This document shows, piece by piece, positions 1 through 6,032 of a DNA stretch of 12,953 nucleotides. The notes beneath the pieces were generated by a model. The model saw nothing but the letters and a program-made list of their open reading frames with translations, was not told where the DNA came from and did not search any database. Position numbers and translations under genes: made by a program. Source of the stretch: Lactobacillus sp. UBA5804 (GTDB lineage: Bacteria; Bacillota; Bacilli; Lactobacillales; Lactobacillaceae); assembly GCA_002418055.1 (NCBI GenBank), contig DIDI01000022.1, forward strand, positions 18,708 to 31,660. Direction: 5' to 3'. Every line of letters begins with the position of its first letter. Position 1 is the stretch's first letter.

Positions 1-133
1 TGATTTTGATAAAGAAAAATTAGTCAAGGACTATATTTCGCTGGTTAAAATCAGTCAGATTGATGCTGGTAAGCGACTCATTGTGGCCCAACCAGGTAAT
101 TTCTTAAGTCAAACTGATTTTAGTCGTTTTTAA
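1..133 (+). CDS. purR: PurR purine operon regulator, C-terminal fragment (5' end outside window)
   Basis: An open frame enters from the left edge (first full codon at 2) and ends at TAA 131-133, giving the last 43 residues of a protein. The tail has the form DYISLVKISQIDAGKRL followed by VAQPGNF, which resembles the end of Gram-positive PurR, a PRPP-responsive repressor with a winged-helix N-terminus and a phosphoribosyltransferase-like C-terminus. Only the extreme C-terminus is visible, so no catalytic-like or DNA-binding motif can be checked. The call leans on this tail and on the next gene being glmU, as in the purR-glmU-prs neighbourhood of Bacillus and lactobacilli. If correct, the regulator lies near likely target genes (xpt-pbuX, guaA) further right. 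Confidence 0.72.
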   Translation, partial: DFDKEKLVKDYISLVKISQIDAGKRLIVAQPGNFLSQTDFSRF

Positions 134-136
134 AAA

Positions 137-145
137 TGGTATACT
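137..145 (+). promoter_or_regulatory. Extended -10 promoter candidate for glmU
   Basis: TGG-TATACT (137-145) is an extended -10 element lying just after the purR stop codon. No good -35 hexamer sits 16-18 bp upstream, which extended -10 promoters tolerate. Transcription would start near 152. A TGAGG ribosome binding site follows at 168-172, eight bases before the glmU ATG. glmU may also be read through from purR, because no terminator is visible between them. Confidence 0.45.
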
Positions 146-180
146 AAGCGCTAGTTTGAATTTTGAATGAGGTTGTGTAG

Positions 181-1566
181 ATGAAAAAATTTGTAGTCGT
201 GTTAGCAGCAGGTAATGGGAAGCGGATGAAGTCGCACTTGTATAAAGTGTTACATGAAGTCTGCGGGAAGGCGATGGTCGCATATGTGGTTGATGCGGCC
301 AACGGCACCCAGCCAACTAAGATTGTGACTGTCGTTGGTGCTGGCGCTGAGCAGGTTGAACAAACGTTGGCCGAAAAGAGTGACTTTGTCGTGCAGCATC
401 AGCAACAGGGGACGGGGGATGCGGTGTTAGCTGCGAAACCTTTACTTGCTAAAGAGGTTGGGGTTACTTTGGTGACGACTGGTGACACCCCGCTTTTCAC
501 CAGTGCCACATTTAATGCCTTGTTTAGCCATCATCTGACTGCTGGCAATGCTGCCACTGTGTTAACTGCGAAACCAGCAAATCCCTTTGGTTATGGGCGG
601 ATTATTCGTGACGAGCAGGGCCACGTCTTGCGAATTGTCGAACAAAAAGATGGTACGCCAGCAGAACTTGCCGTTAATGAAATTAATACGGGGGTCTTTT
701 GTTTCGATAACCAAAAACTTTTTGCAGCGCTTGCGCAAGTCACCAATCATAATGCACAAGGTGAGTACTATTTAACTGATGTCTTGGAGATTCTAAGACA
801 GCAAGGCGAACCGGTTGGGGCGTATGCTATGAGCGATTTTAGTGAAAGTCTTGGTGTCAATGATCGCGTAGCGTTAGCTGCTGCAACTAAATTGATGCAG
901 CGTCGGATTAATGAAGCTCATATGCGTGATGGGGTCACCTTGATCGATCCTGAGCGGACCTATATTGATTGTGATGTCAAGATTGGCAATGATACGGTGA
1001 TTGAACCTGGCGTGGTCATCAAAGGTGACACGACAATTGGCCAAGGTTGTCAAATCACCACGGGTTCACGGATTGTTGCTTCACACCTTGGTAATCATGT
1101 CACCGTAACAGCTTCAACCCTCGAACATGCCAAAATGGCTGATCAGACTGATATTGGTCCGAATTCACATTTACGGCCAGGTGCTGTGATTTGTTATGGT
1201 GCTCATGTTGGTAACTTTGTGGAAGTCAAAAATGCTGAAATTGGTGAAAATACCAAATTAGGTCATTTGACTTATGTTGGGGATGCGACTCTGGGTAAAG
1301 ATATCAATGTCGGTTGTGGGACTATTTTTTCTAACTTTGATGGGGTTAAGAAATTCCATACGACGGTTGGTGATCACAGCTTTGTTGGCGCTGGTGCAAC
1401 CCTGATTGCACCGCTTCAAATTGCTGATCATGCCTTCATTGCAGCGGATTCGACCATAACGAAGGATGTTTCCCGTTACGATATGGCAATTGCGCGTGGC
1501 CGTCAGGTGAATAAGCCCGATTACTGGCATCGCTTGCCTTTGGCTGATTCAGAAGAATGGAAATAA
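181..1566 (+). CDS. glmU: Bifunctional UDP-N-acetylglucosamine pyrophosphorylase / glucosamine-1-phosphate N-acetyltransferase
   Basis: GlmU is a cytoplasmic enzyme for the last two steps to UDP-GlcNAc. The C-terminal domain acetylates GlcN-1-P with acetyl-CoA, and the N-terminal domain transfers UMP from UTP. The 461-residue length is normal for the family. The N-terminal nucleotidyltransferase signature LAAGNGKRMKS is at about 8-18 (the family usually has G-x-G-T-R, here G-N-G-K-R), GTGDA is at 77-81 and the metal-binding GD at 101-102. From about 265 onward there are hexapeptide repeats of a left-handed beta-helix. GHLTYVGDA carries the expected acetyltransferase catalytic His at about 362, and NVGCGTIFSNFDG follows. 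The ATG at 181 is preceded by TGAGG at 168-172. A terminator follows closely. The product feeds peptidoglycan and teichoic acid synthesis, including the MurA step encoded downstream in this window. Confidence 0.97.
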   Translation: MKKFVVVLAAGNGKRMKSHLYKVLHEVCGKAMVAYVVDAANGTQPTKIVTVVGAGAEQVEQTLAEKSDFVVQHQQQGTGDAVLAAKPLLAKEVGVTLVTTGDTPLFTSATFNALFSHHLTAGNAATVLTAKPANPFGYGRIIRDEQGHVLRIVEQKDGTPAELAVNEINTGVFCFDNQKLFAALAQVTNHNAQGEYYLTDVLEILRQQGEPVGAYAMSDFSESLGVNDRVALAAATKLMQRRINEAHMRDGVTLIDPERTYIDCDVKIGNDTVIEPGVVIKGDTTIGQGCQITTGSRIVASHLGNHVTVTASTLEHAKMADQTDIGPNSHLRPGAVICYGAHVGNFVEVKNAEIGENTKLGHLTYVGDATLGKDINVGCGTIFSNFDGVKKFHTTVGDHSFVGAGATLIAPLQIADHAFIAADSTITKDVSRYDMAIARGRQVNKPDYWHRLPLADSEEWK

Positions 1567-1577
1567 TAAAGCTTTTC

Positions 1578-1609
1578 AAAAGTTACGTTGATTCTGACGC
1601 AACTTTTTT
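1578..1609 (+). terminator. Intrinsic terminator after glmU
   Basis: AAAAGTT (1578-1584) pairs with AACTTTT (1601-1607). After one A-C mismatch, CGT (1586-1588) pairs with ACG (1597-1599) around an 8-base loop. The helix runs into a T tract at 1604-1609. It is A/T-rich and only moderately strong. The promoter for the next gene begins inside it. Confidence 0.7.
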
Positions 1610-1624
1610 GTTTAGACGTATAAT
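1594..1624 (+). promoter_or_regulatory. Promoter candidate for the SLAP-like gene
   Basis: A perfect -10 TATAAT lies at 1619-1624. The best -35 is CTGACG at 1594-1599 (4 of 6 matches, 19 bp spacer), within the right half of the glmU terminator. Transcription would start near 1631, giving a leader of only about 25-30 bases before ATG 1658. Confidence 0.5.
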
Positions 1625-1657
1625 GAAGTTCGTTGAGTGAAGAAAGGAATTTTTCTA

Positions 1658-2275
1658 ATGAAATTAACAAAAAAACTTGTTTTAGTATCTGCTAGTGCCT
1701 TGCTAACTGTTGCACCGGTCTTGCCAGTCTTAACTGGTGTCACCACGGTAGCCGCAGCTAAAACAACTGCTGCTAGCAAAGCCAAGAAGATTTCAGGTAG
1801 CGTTATCGCCACTAGAAATGGTAAATTTGTCTCTGCCAGTGGTAAAAAGACACATAAGACTTTTTATAAGTCAGCTAAATATCGTATTTGGGCAGTTAAG
1901 AAGTTACATGGTAAGACGTACTATGCCATTCAATCTGATTTAGCTTATTTCTTGCCAGCTTCAGCCACGAAGAAGTCCGTTACATTGACTAAGAAAGCTG
2001 TCAAAACGACTAAGAAAGTGACTAAAAAGACAACTAAGAAGGCAGTAACTGCAACTGGCAAATATAAGTTAACGCTCAAGAAGCCAGTTAAGTTTTATAC
2101 GCGTTCTGGTAAAGCAACAACGTTCTTAGGGAATAAGTCATGGAAACGTGGCTGGCTCATTACGGTTTATAAGAAGCCAGTAACCCTGAAGGGTGTTAAG
2201 TATTACAAACTAGCACCAAATGTTTATGTAAAAGCTGCCAATATCAGTCAGGTTAGCGTTTATACTGGTAAATAG
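1658..2275 (+). CDS. Secreted lysine-rich SLAP-domain-like cell-surface protein
   Basis: This encodes 205 residues. The N-terminus is a typical Sec signal peptide: MKLTKK, a hydrophobic stretch from about 7 to 29, and a VAAA|K-type signal peptidase I site near residue 34. Two modules follow. Module one (about 46-102) contains GKTYYAIQSDLAYFLPA, and module two (about 136-205) contains VKYYKLAPNVYVKAANI. Both resemble the C-terminal anchoring repeats of lactobacillal S-layer proteins (SLAP family). A Lys/Thr-rich linker (about 108-130) made of TKK units joins them. About a fifth of all residues are Lys, and there is no LPXTG motif, so non-covalent binding to anionic wall polymers is inferred. 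ATG 1658 is chosen because AGAAAGGA (1641-1648) precedes it by 9 bases; a possible GTG at 1637 lies upstream of that site. The function beyond surface association is unknown. Confidence 0.8.
   Translation: MKLTKKLVLVSASALLTVAPVLPVLTGVTTVAAAKTTAASKAKKISGSVIATRNGKFVSASGKKTHKTFYKSAKYRIWAVKKLHGKTYYAIQSDLAYFLPASATKKSVTLTKKAVKTTKKVTKKTTKKAVTATGKYKLTLKKPVKFYTRSGKATTFLGNKSWKRGWLITVYKKPVTLKGVKYYKLAPNVYVKAANISQVSVYTGK
1988..2047 (+). repeat. Degenerate (ACT/ACC)AAGAAR repeat encoding the TKK linker
   Basis: This run of ACT/ACA-AAG-AAA/G codons encodes residues 111-130 of the SLAP-like protein, built from TKK and TTKK units separated by AV, V and similar pairs. The codons are degenerate, so the repetition is stronger at protein level than at DNA level. 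It probably serves as a positively charged, extended spacer between the two modules. Confidence 0.6.
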
Positions 2276-2300
2276 GTTGCTCAGTCAGCATTAGTTCAGA

Positions 2301-2329
2301 AGAAAGGCCGTTAACGGCCTTTCTTTTTT
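2301..2329 (+). terminator. Strong intrinsic terminator after the SLAP-like gene
   Basis: AGAAAGGCCG (2301-2310) and CGGCCTTTCT (2315-2324) form a perfect 10-bp helix around a TTAA tetraloop, with T at 2324-2329. The last T bases also begin the -35 element of the prs promoter. Confidence 0.92.
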
Positions 2330-2356
2330 GATTTGTACACCATTACATGTGATAAT
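2328..2356 (+). promoter_or_regulatory. Promoter of prs (extended -10)
   Basis: TTGATT (2328-2333), a 17-bp spacer and GATAAT (2351-2356) preceded by TG at 2348-2349. The start point should be near 2363. GGAGGA at 2387-2392 is the ribosome binding site, only 4 bases from the ATG at 2397. This gives prs its own promoter, independent of glmU and the SLAP-like gene. Confidence 0.65.
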
Positions 2357-2396
2357 TTGCTAGAATAGAGACGGTAGCTTTTTTACGGAGGATACG

Positions 2397-3368
2397 ATGT
2401 CTTATAAAGACGATATGATGATTTTCGCGCTTAATTCTAATGTGCCTTTAGCCACAATTATTGCGGATCGGGTTGGCATTCCTTTAAGCCAATGTGATGT
2501 TGAGCGCTTTAGCGATGGCGAGATTCAGATTAATATTTCGCAGTCGGTGCGTGGTAAAGATGTGTATTTGGTGCAATCGACTAGTGCACCGGTGAATGAT
2601 AATTTGATGGAATTGCTCATTATGATTGATGCAGTCCGGCGTGCCAGTGCGCGCACGATTAATATCGTGATGCCGTATTATGGTTATGCGCGTCAGGATC
2701 GTAAGACTCGTGCGCGTGAACCGATTACAGCTAAGCTGGTAGCTGATATGTTGCAAGCCGCTGGTGCAGATCGGGTCTTATCACTTGATTTGCATGCCCC
2801 ACAGATTCAAGGCTTCTTCGATATTCCAGTCGACAACTTGATGGGCGCACCACTCTTAGCCGATTACTTCTTGAGCAATAACTTACAGAAAAATGCGGTT
2901 GTGGTCTCTCCTGATCATGGTGGGGTAACCCGTGCCCGTAAGCTAGCTGAATTCTTAGGAACAAATATTGCCATTGTCGACAAGCGCCGCCCTAAGGCTA
3001 ATGTGGCTGAAGTCATGAATATTATCGGTGATGTGAAGGGCAAACGTGCCATCATTATTGATGATATGATTGATACGGCTGGGACGATTACCTTAGCTGC
3101 TCAAGCCTTGATGGAGGCTGGTGCGACTGAAGTTTATGCTTCCGCTACACATGCGGTCTTATCTGGCCCAGCGATTAATCGTTTGAACCAATCCTGCATT
3201 AAGAATTTGGTCTTAACCGATTCCATTAATCAGCCAATTGAGAAACAACTTGATAAGATGCTGTTAGTTTCAGTGGGTCCACTCATGGGGGATGCCATTA
3301 AGTGCATTCAGAATCACGAAGCTTTAAGTCCATTGTTCAATACGCGTTATCGCGCTGACCAACGTTAA
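2397..3368 (+). CDS. prs: Ribose-phosphate pyrophosphokinase (PRPP synthetase, class I)
   Basis: Prs transfers pyrophosphate from ATP to ribose-5-phosphate to give PRPP, the shared precursor for purine, pyrimidine, NAD, His and Trp synthesis. The 323-residue length fits the class I family. Visible landmarks are the N-terminal FALNSNVPLA (10-19), RFSDGEIQINI (37-47), the ATP loop YYGYARQDRK (94-103), LDLHAPQIQGFFD (130-142), SPDHGGVTRA (171-180) and the PRPP-binding loop IIDDMIDTAGT (220-230). All key positions look intact. Lactobacilli often carry two prs paralogues, and which one this is cannot be settled here. PRPP is also the substrate of Xpt in this window and the known effector of PurR. 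A bidirectional terminator follows directly. Confidence 0.96.
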   Translation: MSYKDDMMIFALNSNVPLATIIADRVGIPLSQCDVERFSDGEIQINISQSVRGKDVYLVQSTSAPVNDNLMELLIMIDAVRRASARTINIVMPYYGYARQDRKTRAREPITAKLVADMLQAAGADRVLSLDLHAPQIQGFFDIPVDNLMGAPLLADYFLSNNLQKNAVVVSPDHGGVTRARKLAEFLGTNIAIVDKRRPKANVAEVMNIIGDVKGKRAIIIDDMIDTAGTITLAAQALMEAGATEVYASATHAVLSGPAINRLNQSCIKNLVLTDSINQPIEKQLDKMLLVSVGPLMGDAIKCIQNHEALSPLFNTRYRADQR

Positions 3369-3384
3369 ATTTTGAATCGTCATT

Positions 3385-3417
3385 AAAAAGGCGTCCCAAG
3401 TTAGGGACGTCTTTTTT
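3385..3417. terminator. Bidirectional terminator between convergent prs and HD-domain gene
   Basis: AAAAAGGCGTCCC (3385-3397) pairs with GGGACGTCTTTTT (3404-3416), 13 bp with one G-U wobble, around a 6-base loop AAGTTA. T6 follows on the plus strand, and the A run at 3385-3389 supplies T5 on the minus strand. It can therefore serve both prs and the minus-strand gene ending at 3429. Confidence 0.9.
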
Positions 3418-3428
3418 GATAATATCGG

Positions 3429-4796
3429 TTAATGATGCTGCCGATTTGGGCGGCGCAAGTAGCGCAATTCCCCATTACGGACATATTTTTGAAACTCCTG
3501 ATAGATTGGGTCAAAAATTTGAGGTTCAGCTGATTGAGACAACATGATTTTCGGGAAAAAGAACCGCTCATCTCCTTGGAAGGTGCCATTAAGTGCCTTG
3601 ACTAAGGGACTCAGCTGCGAGAGCTCAATTAAACTGCCGTCATCTTGCATTAACTCAATTTGACTATTGGCATTTTTACCGCTTGGCTTGTAAGCATCAT
3701 AAGGCTCATCGAACATGGAATTGGTAGCCGTGTAATAGGTTGGATCAAATCCAGCTTGTTTGATTAAATTAGTCAGTTTTGGTAAGAGATGCTTGGTCTC
3801 GTCATTAATTTTGACGCTGCTAAAGGGCCTGCGATACAAATAACGATTGGCAAGGTCAGCTAGAATGGGGTCGCTAGCTTGGGTCCAGAGTGAGAAGTTC
3901 GTTTCCATGACGCCATCATCAAGTTGCAAGTAGTCACTGAGCTGCCACTTATCTGCTAGAAAGGCTGCCAGACTCGGTGTCACAGGTAAGTTTCCCTGCT
4001 GATAGCAGAAGCGCGCCCGTTCTAAGAGGTGCTGCAAGATGACTTCAAATGAGCGACCTACCCGGTGAAAGTAAACTTGCTGATACATTTGGTAACGTGA
4101 GACAATATAATCTTCAACTGCATGCATCCCGCTATTGGCAAAACAAATCCCACCGCTGAAGGGGCGAATGACACGCATGATGCGAGATAAGTCAAAACTG
4201 CCATAATTTACTCCGGTGAAGTAAGCATCCCGCTGCAAGTAATCCATCCGATCAGCATCGGCTTGACTAGAAATCAGCTTCACGACTTGCGGGTTAGGAT
4301 AAGTTTTGGCAATGACACTCGCCACGGCATCCGGAAAGTTGGGTGCAACGCGGCGTAATGCTCGGTTAATCTCGGTGCTACGATCAGTGATAATCCGTTG
4401 CCCAATTTTTTCGTGATTCGTGCCAAATAAATGCTCGAAGGTATGTGAATAAGGACCATGACCGACATCATGCAGTAAGGCGGCACACTCAGCCAGTAGC
4501 TGGTTGTCAGGATCCCAGAGGCCATCTCCCGGCGTTTGCGTCACATATTTTTGGTTAAAGCGCTGGCAGATTTGACGGGTTAAGGCATACACCCCAAGAT
4601 TGTGTTCAAAGCGGGTGTGGGTGGCCCCAGGGAAAACGAAACTAACTGGACCAAGCTGCTTAATGCGGCGTAAACGTTGAAATTCTTTGGCTGCTAAAAG
4701 TTCTAAAATAACTTGATCATTAATTTGAATGTCGCCATGAACTGGATCACGTACAACGACCGTTTCAGCTAATTGCTGACTTCTAAAACGTACCAT
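3429..4796 (-). CDS. HD-domain deoxynucleoside triphosphate triphosphohydrolase (EF1143/YwfO type)
   Basis: This 455-residue protein has a clear HD metal-dependent phosphohydrolase core. Metal ligands expected by the fold are His65 (THTRFEHNLGVY, 60-71), the His109-Asp110 doublet (ALLHDVGHGPYSHTFEH, 106-122) and Asp184 within DADRMDYLQRDA (180-191). Length and motif order match the Enterococcus EF1143 / Bacillus YwfO family. EF1143 hydrolyses dNTPs to deoxynucleosides and triphosphate and is allosterically controlled by dGTP, so a role in dNTP pool control is inferred by family. The ATG at 4796 is preceded on the minus strand by AAGGGA (plus 4803-4808), 6 bases away. It converges on prs and diverges from the DUF1934 gene. 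Substrate range cannot be read from sequence. Confidence 0.85.
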   Translation of the reverse strand: MVRFRSQQLAETVVVRDPVHGDIQINDQVILELLAAKEFQRLRRIKQLGPVSFVFPGATHTRFEHNLGVYALTRQICQRFNQKYVTQTPGDGLWDPDNQLLAECAALLHDVGHGPYSHTFEHLFGTNHEKIGQRIITDRSTEINRALRRVAPNFPDAVASVIAKTYPNPQVVKLISSQADADRMDYLQRDAYFTGVNYGSFDLSRIMRVIRPFSGGICFANSGMHAVEDYIVSRYQMYQQVYFHRVGRSFEVILQHLLERARFCYQQGNLPVTPSLAAFLADKWQLSDYLQLDDGVMETNFSLWTQASDPILADLANRYLYRRPFSSVKINDETKHLLPKLTNLIKQAGFDPTYYTATNSMFDEPYDAYKPSGKNANSQIELMQDDGSLIELSQLSPLVKALNGTFQGDERFFFPKIMLSQSAEPQIFDPIYQEFQKYVRNGELRYLRRPNRQHH

Positions 4797-4837
4797 CTCA
4801 TATCCCTTGTATTAAAAGTAAATGCTTAATTTTTACG

Positions 4838-4877
4838 TTGAAATCAATTAGAATGTAACTACATAGTAAATTATAAC
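4838..4877. promoter_or_regulatory. Divergent promoter region between HD-domain and DUF1934 genes
   Basis: The 122-bp gap between the two divergent genes contains overlapping A/T-rich -10 candidates. On the minus strand TATAAT lies at plus 4870-4875, and on the plus strand TATAAC lies at 4872-4877 with a poor -35 TTAGAA at 4848-4853. No convincing -35 is visible for either direction. The near-coincident -10 elements would make the two promoters mutually exclusive if both are real. Confidence 0.3.
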
Positions 4878-4918
4878 AAAGTAAGCCTAGAAATGCTTTA
4901 GCGAGGTAATGAGCAACC

Positions 4919-5320
4919 GTGACAGCAAGTAAGTTTGATTTAACGAGTATAATGACCCAGGCTGGCGAAACCGCCACTACCCATGTCCAGGGGACCGGTT
5001 ACTGGGAGCAGAGCGGTAACGAGCTGCGAATCGCTTATTTGGAAGCGGGTGAAACCCCTGTTAAGTTGCTATTGACAGCAGAAAAATTAATTATCCGCCG
5101 CGGCGTGGATCATCAGAACTTTTCCCTCTTGCGGCTCAATTTACACAGTCAGGAAGCTTGTCAGTACCGCGTGCAAGGGCGAGAAATGGCGCTAACGAGC
5201 CAGACCCATCAGCTGGCTTTTGAAGTAAAAGCTGGTAAGCAGCAACTTCAGGTTGAATATGACCTCTTCAGTGGACTATACTTAATAGGTAACTATGCAA
5301 TCACGTTGATTTTTACTTAA
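4919..5320 (+). CDS. DUF1934 family protein (YwiB-like)
   Basis: A 133-residue cytoplasmic protein with no signal peptide or membrane segment. The pattern of short beta strands (THVQGTGYWEQSGNELRIAY, then VKLLLTAEKLIIRR, then a C-terminal strand LYLIGNYAITLIFT) and the position just upstream of rpoE-pyrG match the DUF1934/YwiB family, a small calycin-like beta barrel of unknown function. The start is GTG 4919: an in-frame TGA lies at 4910-4912 and the next ATG (4952) would remove the first strand. GAGGT at 4903-4907 is an 11-base-distant ribosome binding site. The stop codon lies inside the predicted rpoE promoter spacer. Confidence 0.75.
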   Translation: MTASKFDLTSIMTQAGETATTHVQGTGYWEQSGNELRIAYLEAGETPVKLLLTAEKLIIRRGVDHQNFSLLRLNLHSQEACQYRVQGREMALTSQTHQLAFEVKAGKQQLQVEYDLFSGLYLIGNYAITLIFT

Positions 5321-5334
5321 ACGCCGAGTAGAAT
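5306..5334 (+). promoter_or_regulatory. Promoter of rpoE
   Basis: TTGATT (5306-5311), exactly 17 bp, then TAGAAT (5329-5334). The predicted start point is near 5341. The -35 and spacer overlap the end of the DUF1934 gene. Because the upstream ATG at 5333 lies inside the -10 box, this promoter could not produce a message that starts translation there, which supports GTG 5369 as the rpoE start. Confidence 0.6.
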
Positions 5335-5368
5335 GGACTCGATTGAAGACAGAGAGGACGTACCAACT

Positions 5369-5911
5369 GTGGGATTAAACGACTTTAAGAACAAAAATCG
5401 TGAAGAATTATCGATGATCGAAGTGGCTCGCGCTATTTTAGAGGATCATGGTAAAAGAATGGCCTTTGCTGATATCGTGAACGCCATTCAAAAATTCTTG
5501 AATAAGAGCGACGAAGAAGTTCGGGACCGCTTGCCCCAATTCTATACTGATATGAATACAGATGGTGAGTTCATTTCAATGGGGGATAATGTTTGGGCTT
5601 TACGCTCATGGTTCCCATACGAATCCATTGATGAAGAAGTGAATCACCCTGAAGATGAAGATGACACATCTAGCAAGAAGCATCATAAGAAGGTTAATGC
5701 CTTTTTGGCTTCAACTGGTGATGATGATATCATCGATTACGATAATGATGATCCTGAAGATGAAGAACTGGATGATGATAGCGAGTCAGCAGATGACTCA
5801 CATCCAGCAGCAGATGATTATAGTGATGATGACGATGATGAAGATGACGTTCTACCTGATGGGATTGAAGGTCAATTATCACAGTTAGATGATGATGACG
5901 ATGACGAGTAA
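5369..5911 (+). CDS. rpoE: DNA-directed RNA polymerase delta subunit
   Basis: Delta is a Firmicutes-specific RNA polymerase subunit that promotes core recycling and influences promoter selectivity. The folded N-terminal HARE-HTH domain is clear: EELSMIEVARAILEDHG, MAFADIVNAIQKFL, RLPQFYTDMNTDGEFISMG and NVWALRSWFPYESIDEE. It is followed by a disordered tail of mostly Asp and Glu with one basic patch (KKHHKK) at its start. From GTG 5369 the product is 180 residues, normal for the family. This start is preferred over ATG 5333 because AGAGAGGA (5351-5358) precedes it by 10 bases, because the family begins with a short GLxxFK-type N-terminus, and because the predicted promoter -10 covers 5333. 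pyrG follows, as is usual in this group. Confidence 0.93.
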   Translation: MGLNDFKNKNREELSMIEVARAILEDHGKRMAFADIVNAIQKFLNKSDEEVRDRLPQFYTDMNTDGEFISMGDNVWALRSWFPYESIDEEVNHPEDEDDTSSKKHHKKVNAFLASTGDDDIIDYDNDDPEDEELDDDSESADDSHPAADDYSDDDDDEDDVLPDGIEGQLSQLDDDDDDE

Positions 5912-5914
5912 GGC

Positions 5915-5943
5915 TTGACTTGCCAAGCTGTTTTAGTTAAAAT
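5915..5943 (+). promoter_or_regulatory. Promoter of pyrG
   Basis: TTGACT (5915-5920), a 17-bp spacer and TAAAAT (5938-5943) form a near-consensus sigma-A promoter just after the rpoE stop. Seven bases separate the -10 from a GGGC run at 5951-5954, placing the start on the first G. The initial sequence is what matters for the leader below. Confidence 0.82.
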
Positions 5944-5950
5944 CTGACTT

Positions 5951-5993
5951 GGGCACCCTTAGTGCACTTAGCTCCTGAATAGGAGCTTTTTTT
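5951..5993 (+). promoter_or_regulatory. pyrG leader attenuator (predicted CTP-sensitive, G-reiteration type)
   Basis: The predicted transcript begins GGGC (5951-5954). A terminator hairpin follows at once: AGCTCCT (5970-5976), loop GAAT, AGGAGCT (5981-5987), then T7 (5987-5993). In Bacillus subtilis and Lactococcus pyrG, low CTP stalls polymerase at the first C after GGG and causes extra G residues to be added at the 5' end. The G run then pairs with a C/U-rich part of the terminator and prevents termination. Here CTCCT at 5972-5976, in the 5' arm, is the natural target, and ACCCTT (5955-5960) is a second C/U-rich stretch. The mechanism is inferred by layout. The promoter, GGGC start and hairpin are seen directly. 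Confidence 0.75.
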
Positions 5994-6032
5994 ATTTTAT
6001 TAAGAGTTGATTACAAGGAGAGGCAGTTAACA

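Noticed and set aside
1637..1657. GTG 1637 as start of the SLAP-like protein
   Set aside because: The GTG lies just before the AGAAAGGA ribosome site (1641-1648), which is correctly spaced for ATG 1658, and the signal peptide begins naturally at MKLTKK.
5720..5908. GAT/GAC-rich repetitive tract as a microsatellite or mobile repeat
   Set aside because: It is simply the coding sequence for the acidic tail of the RNA polymerase delta subunit, a family trait.
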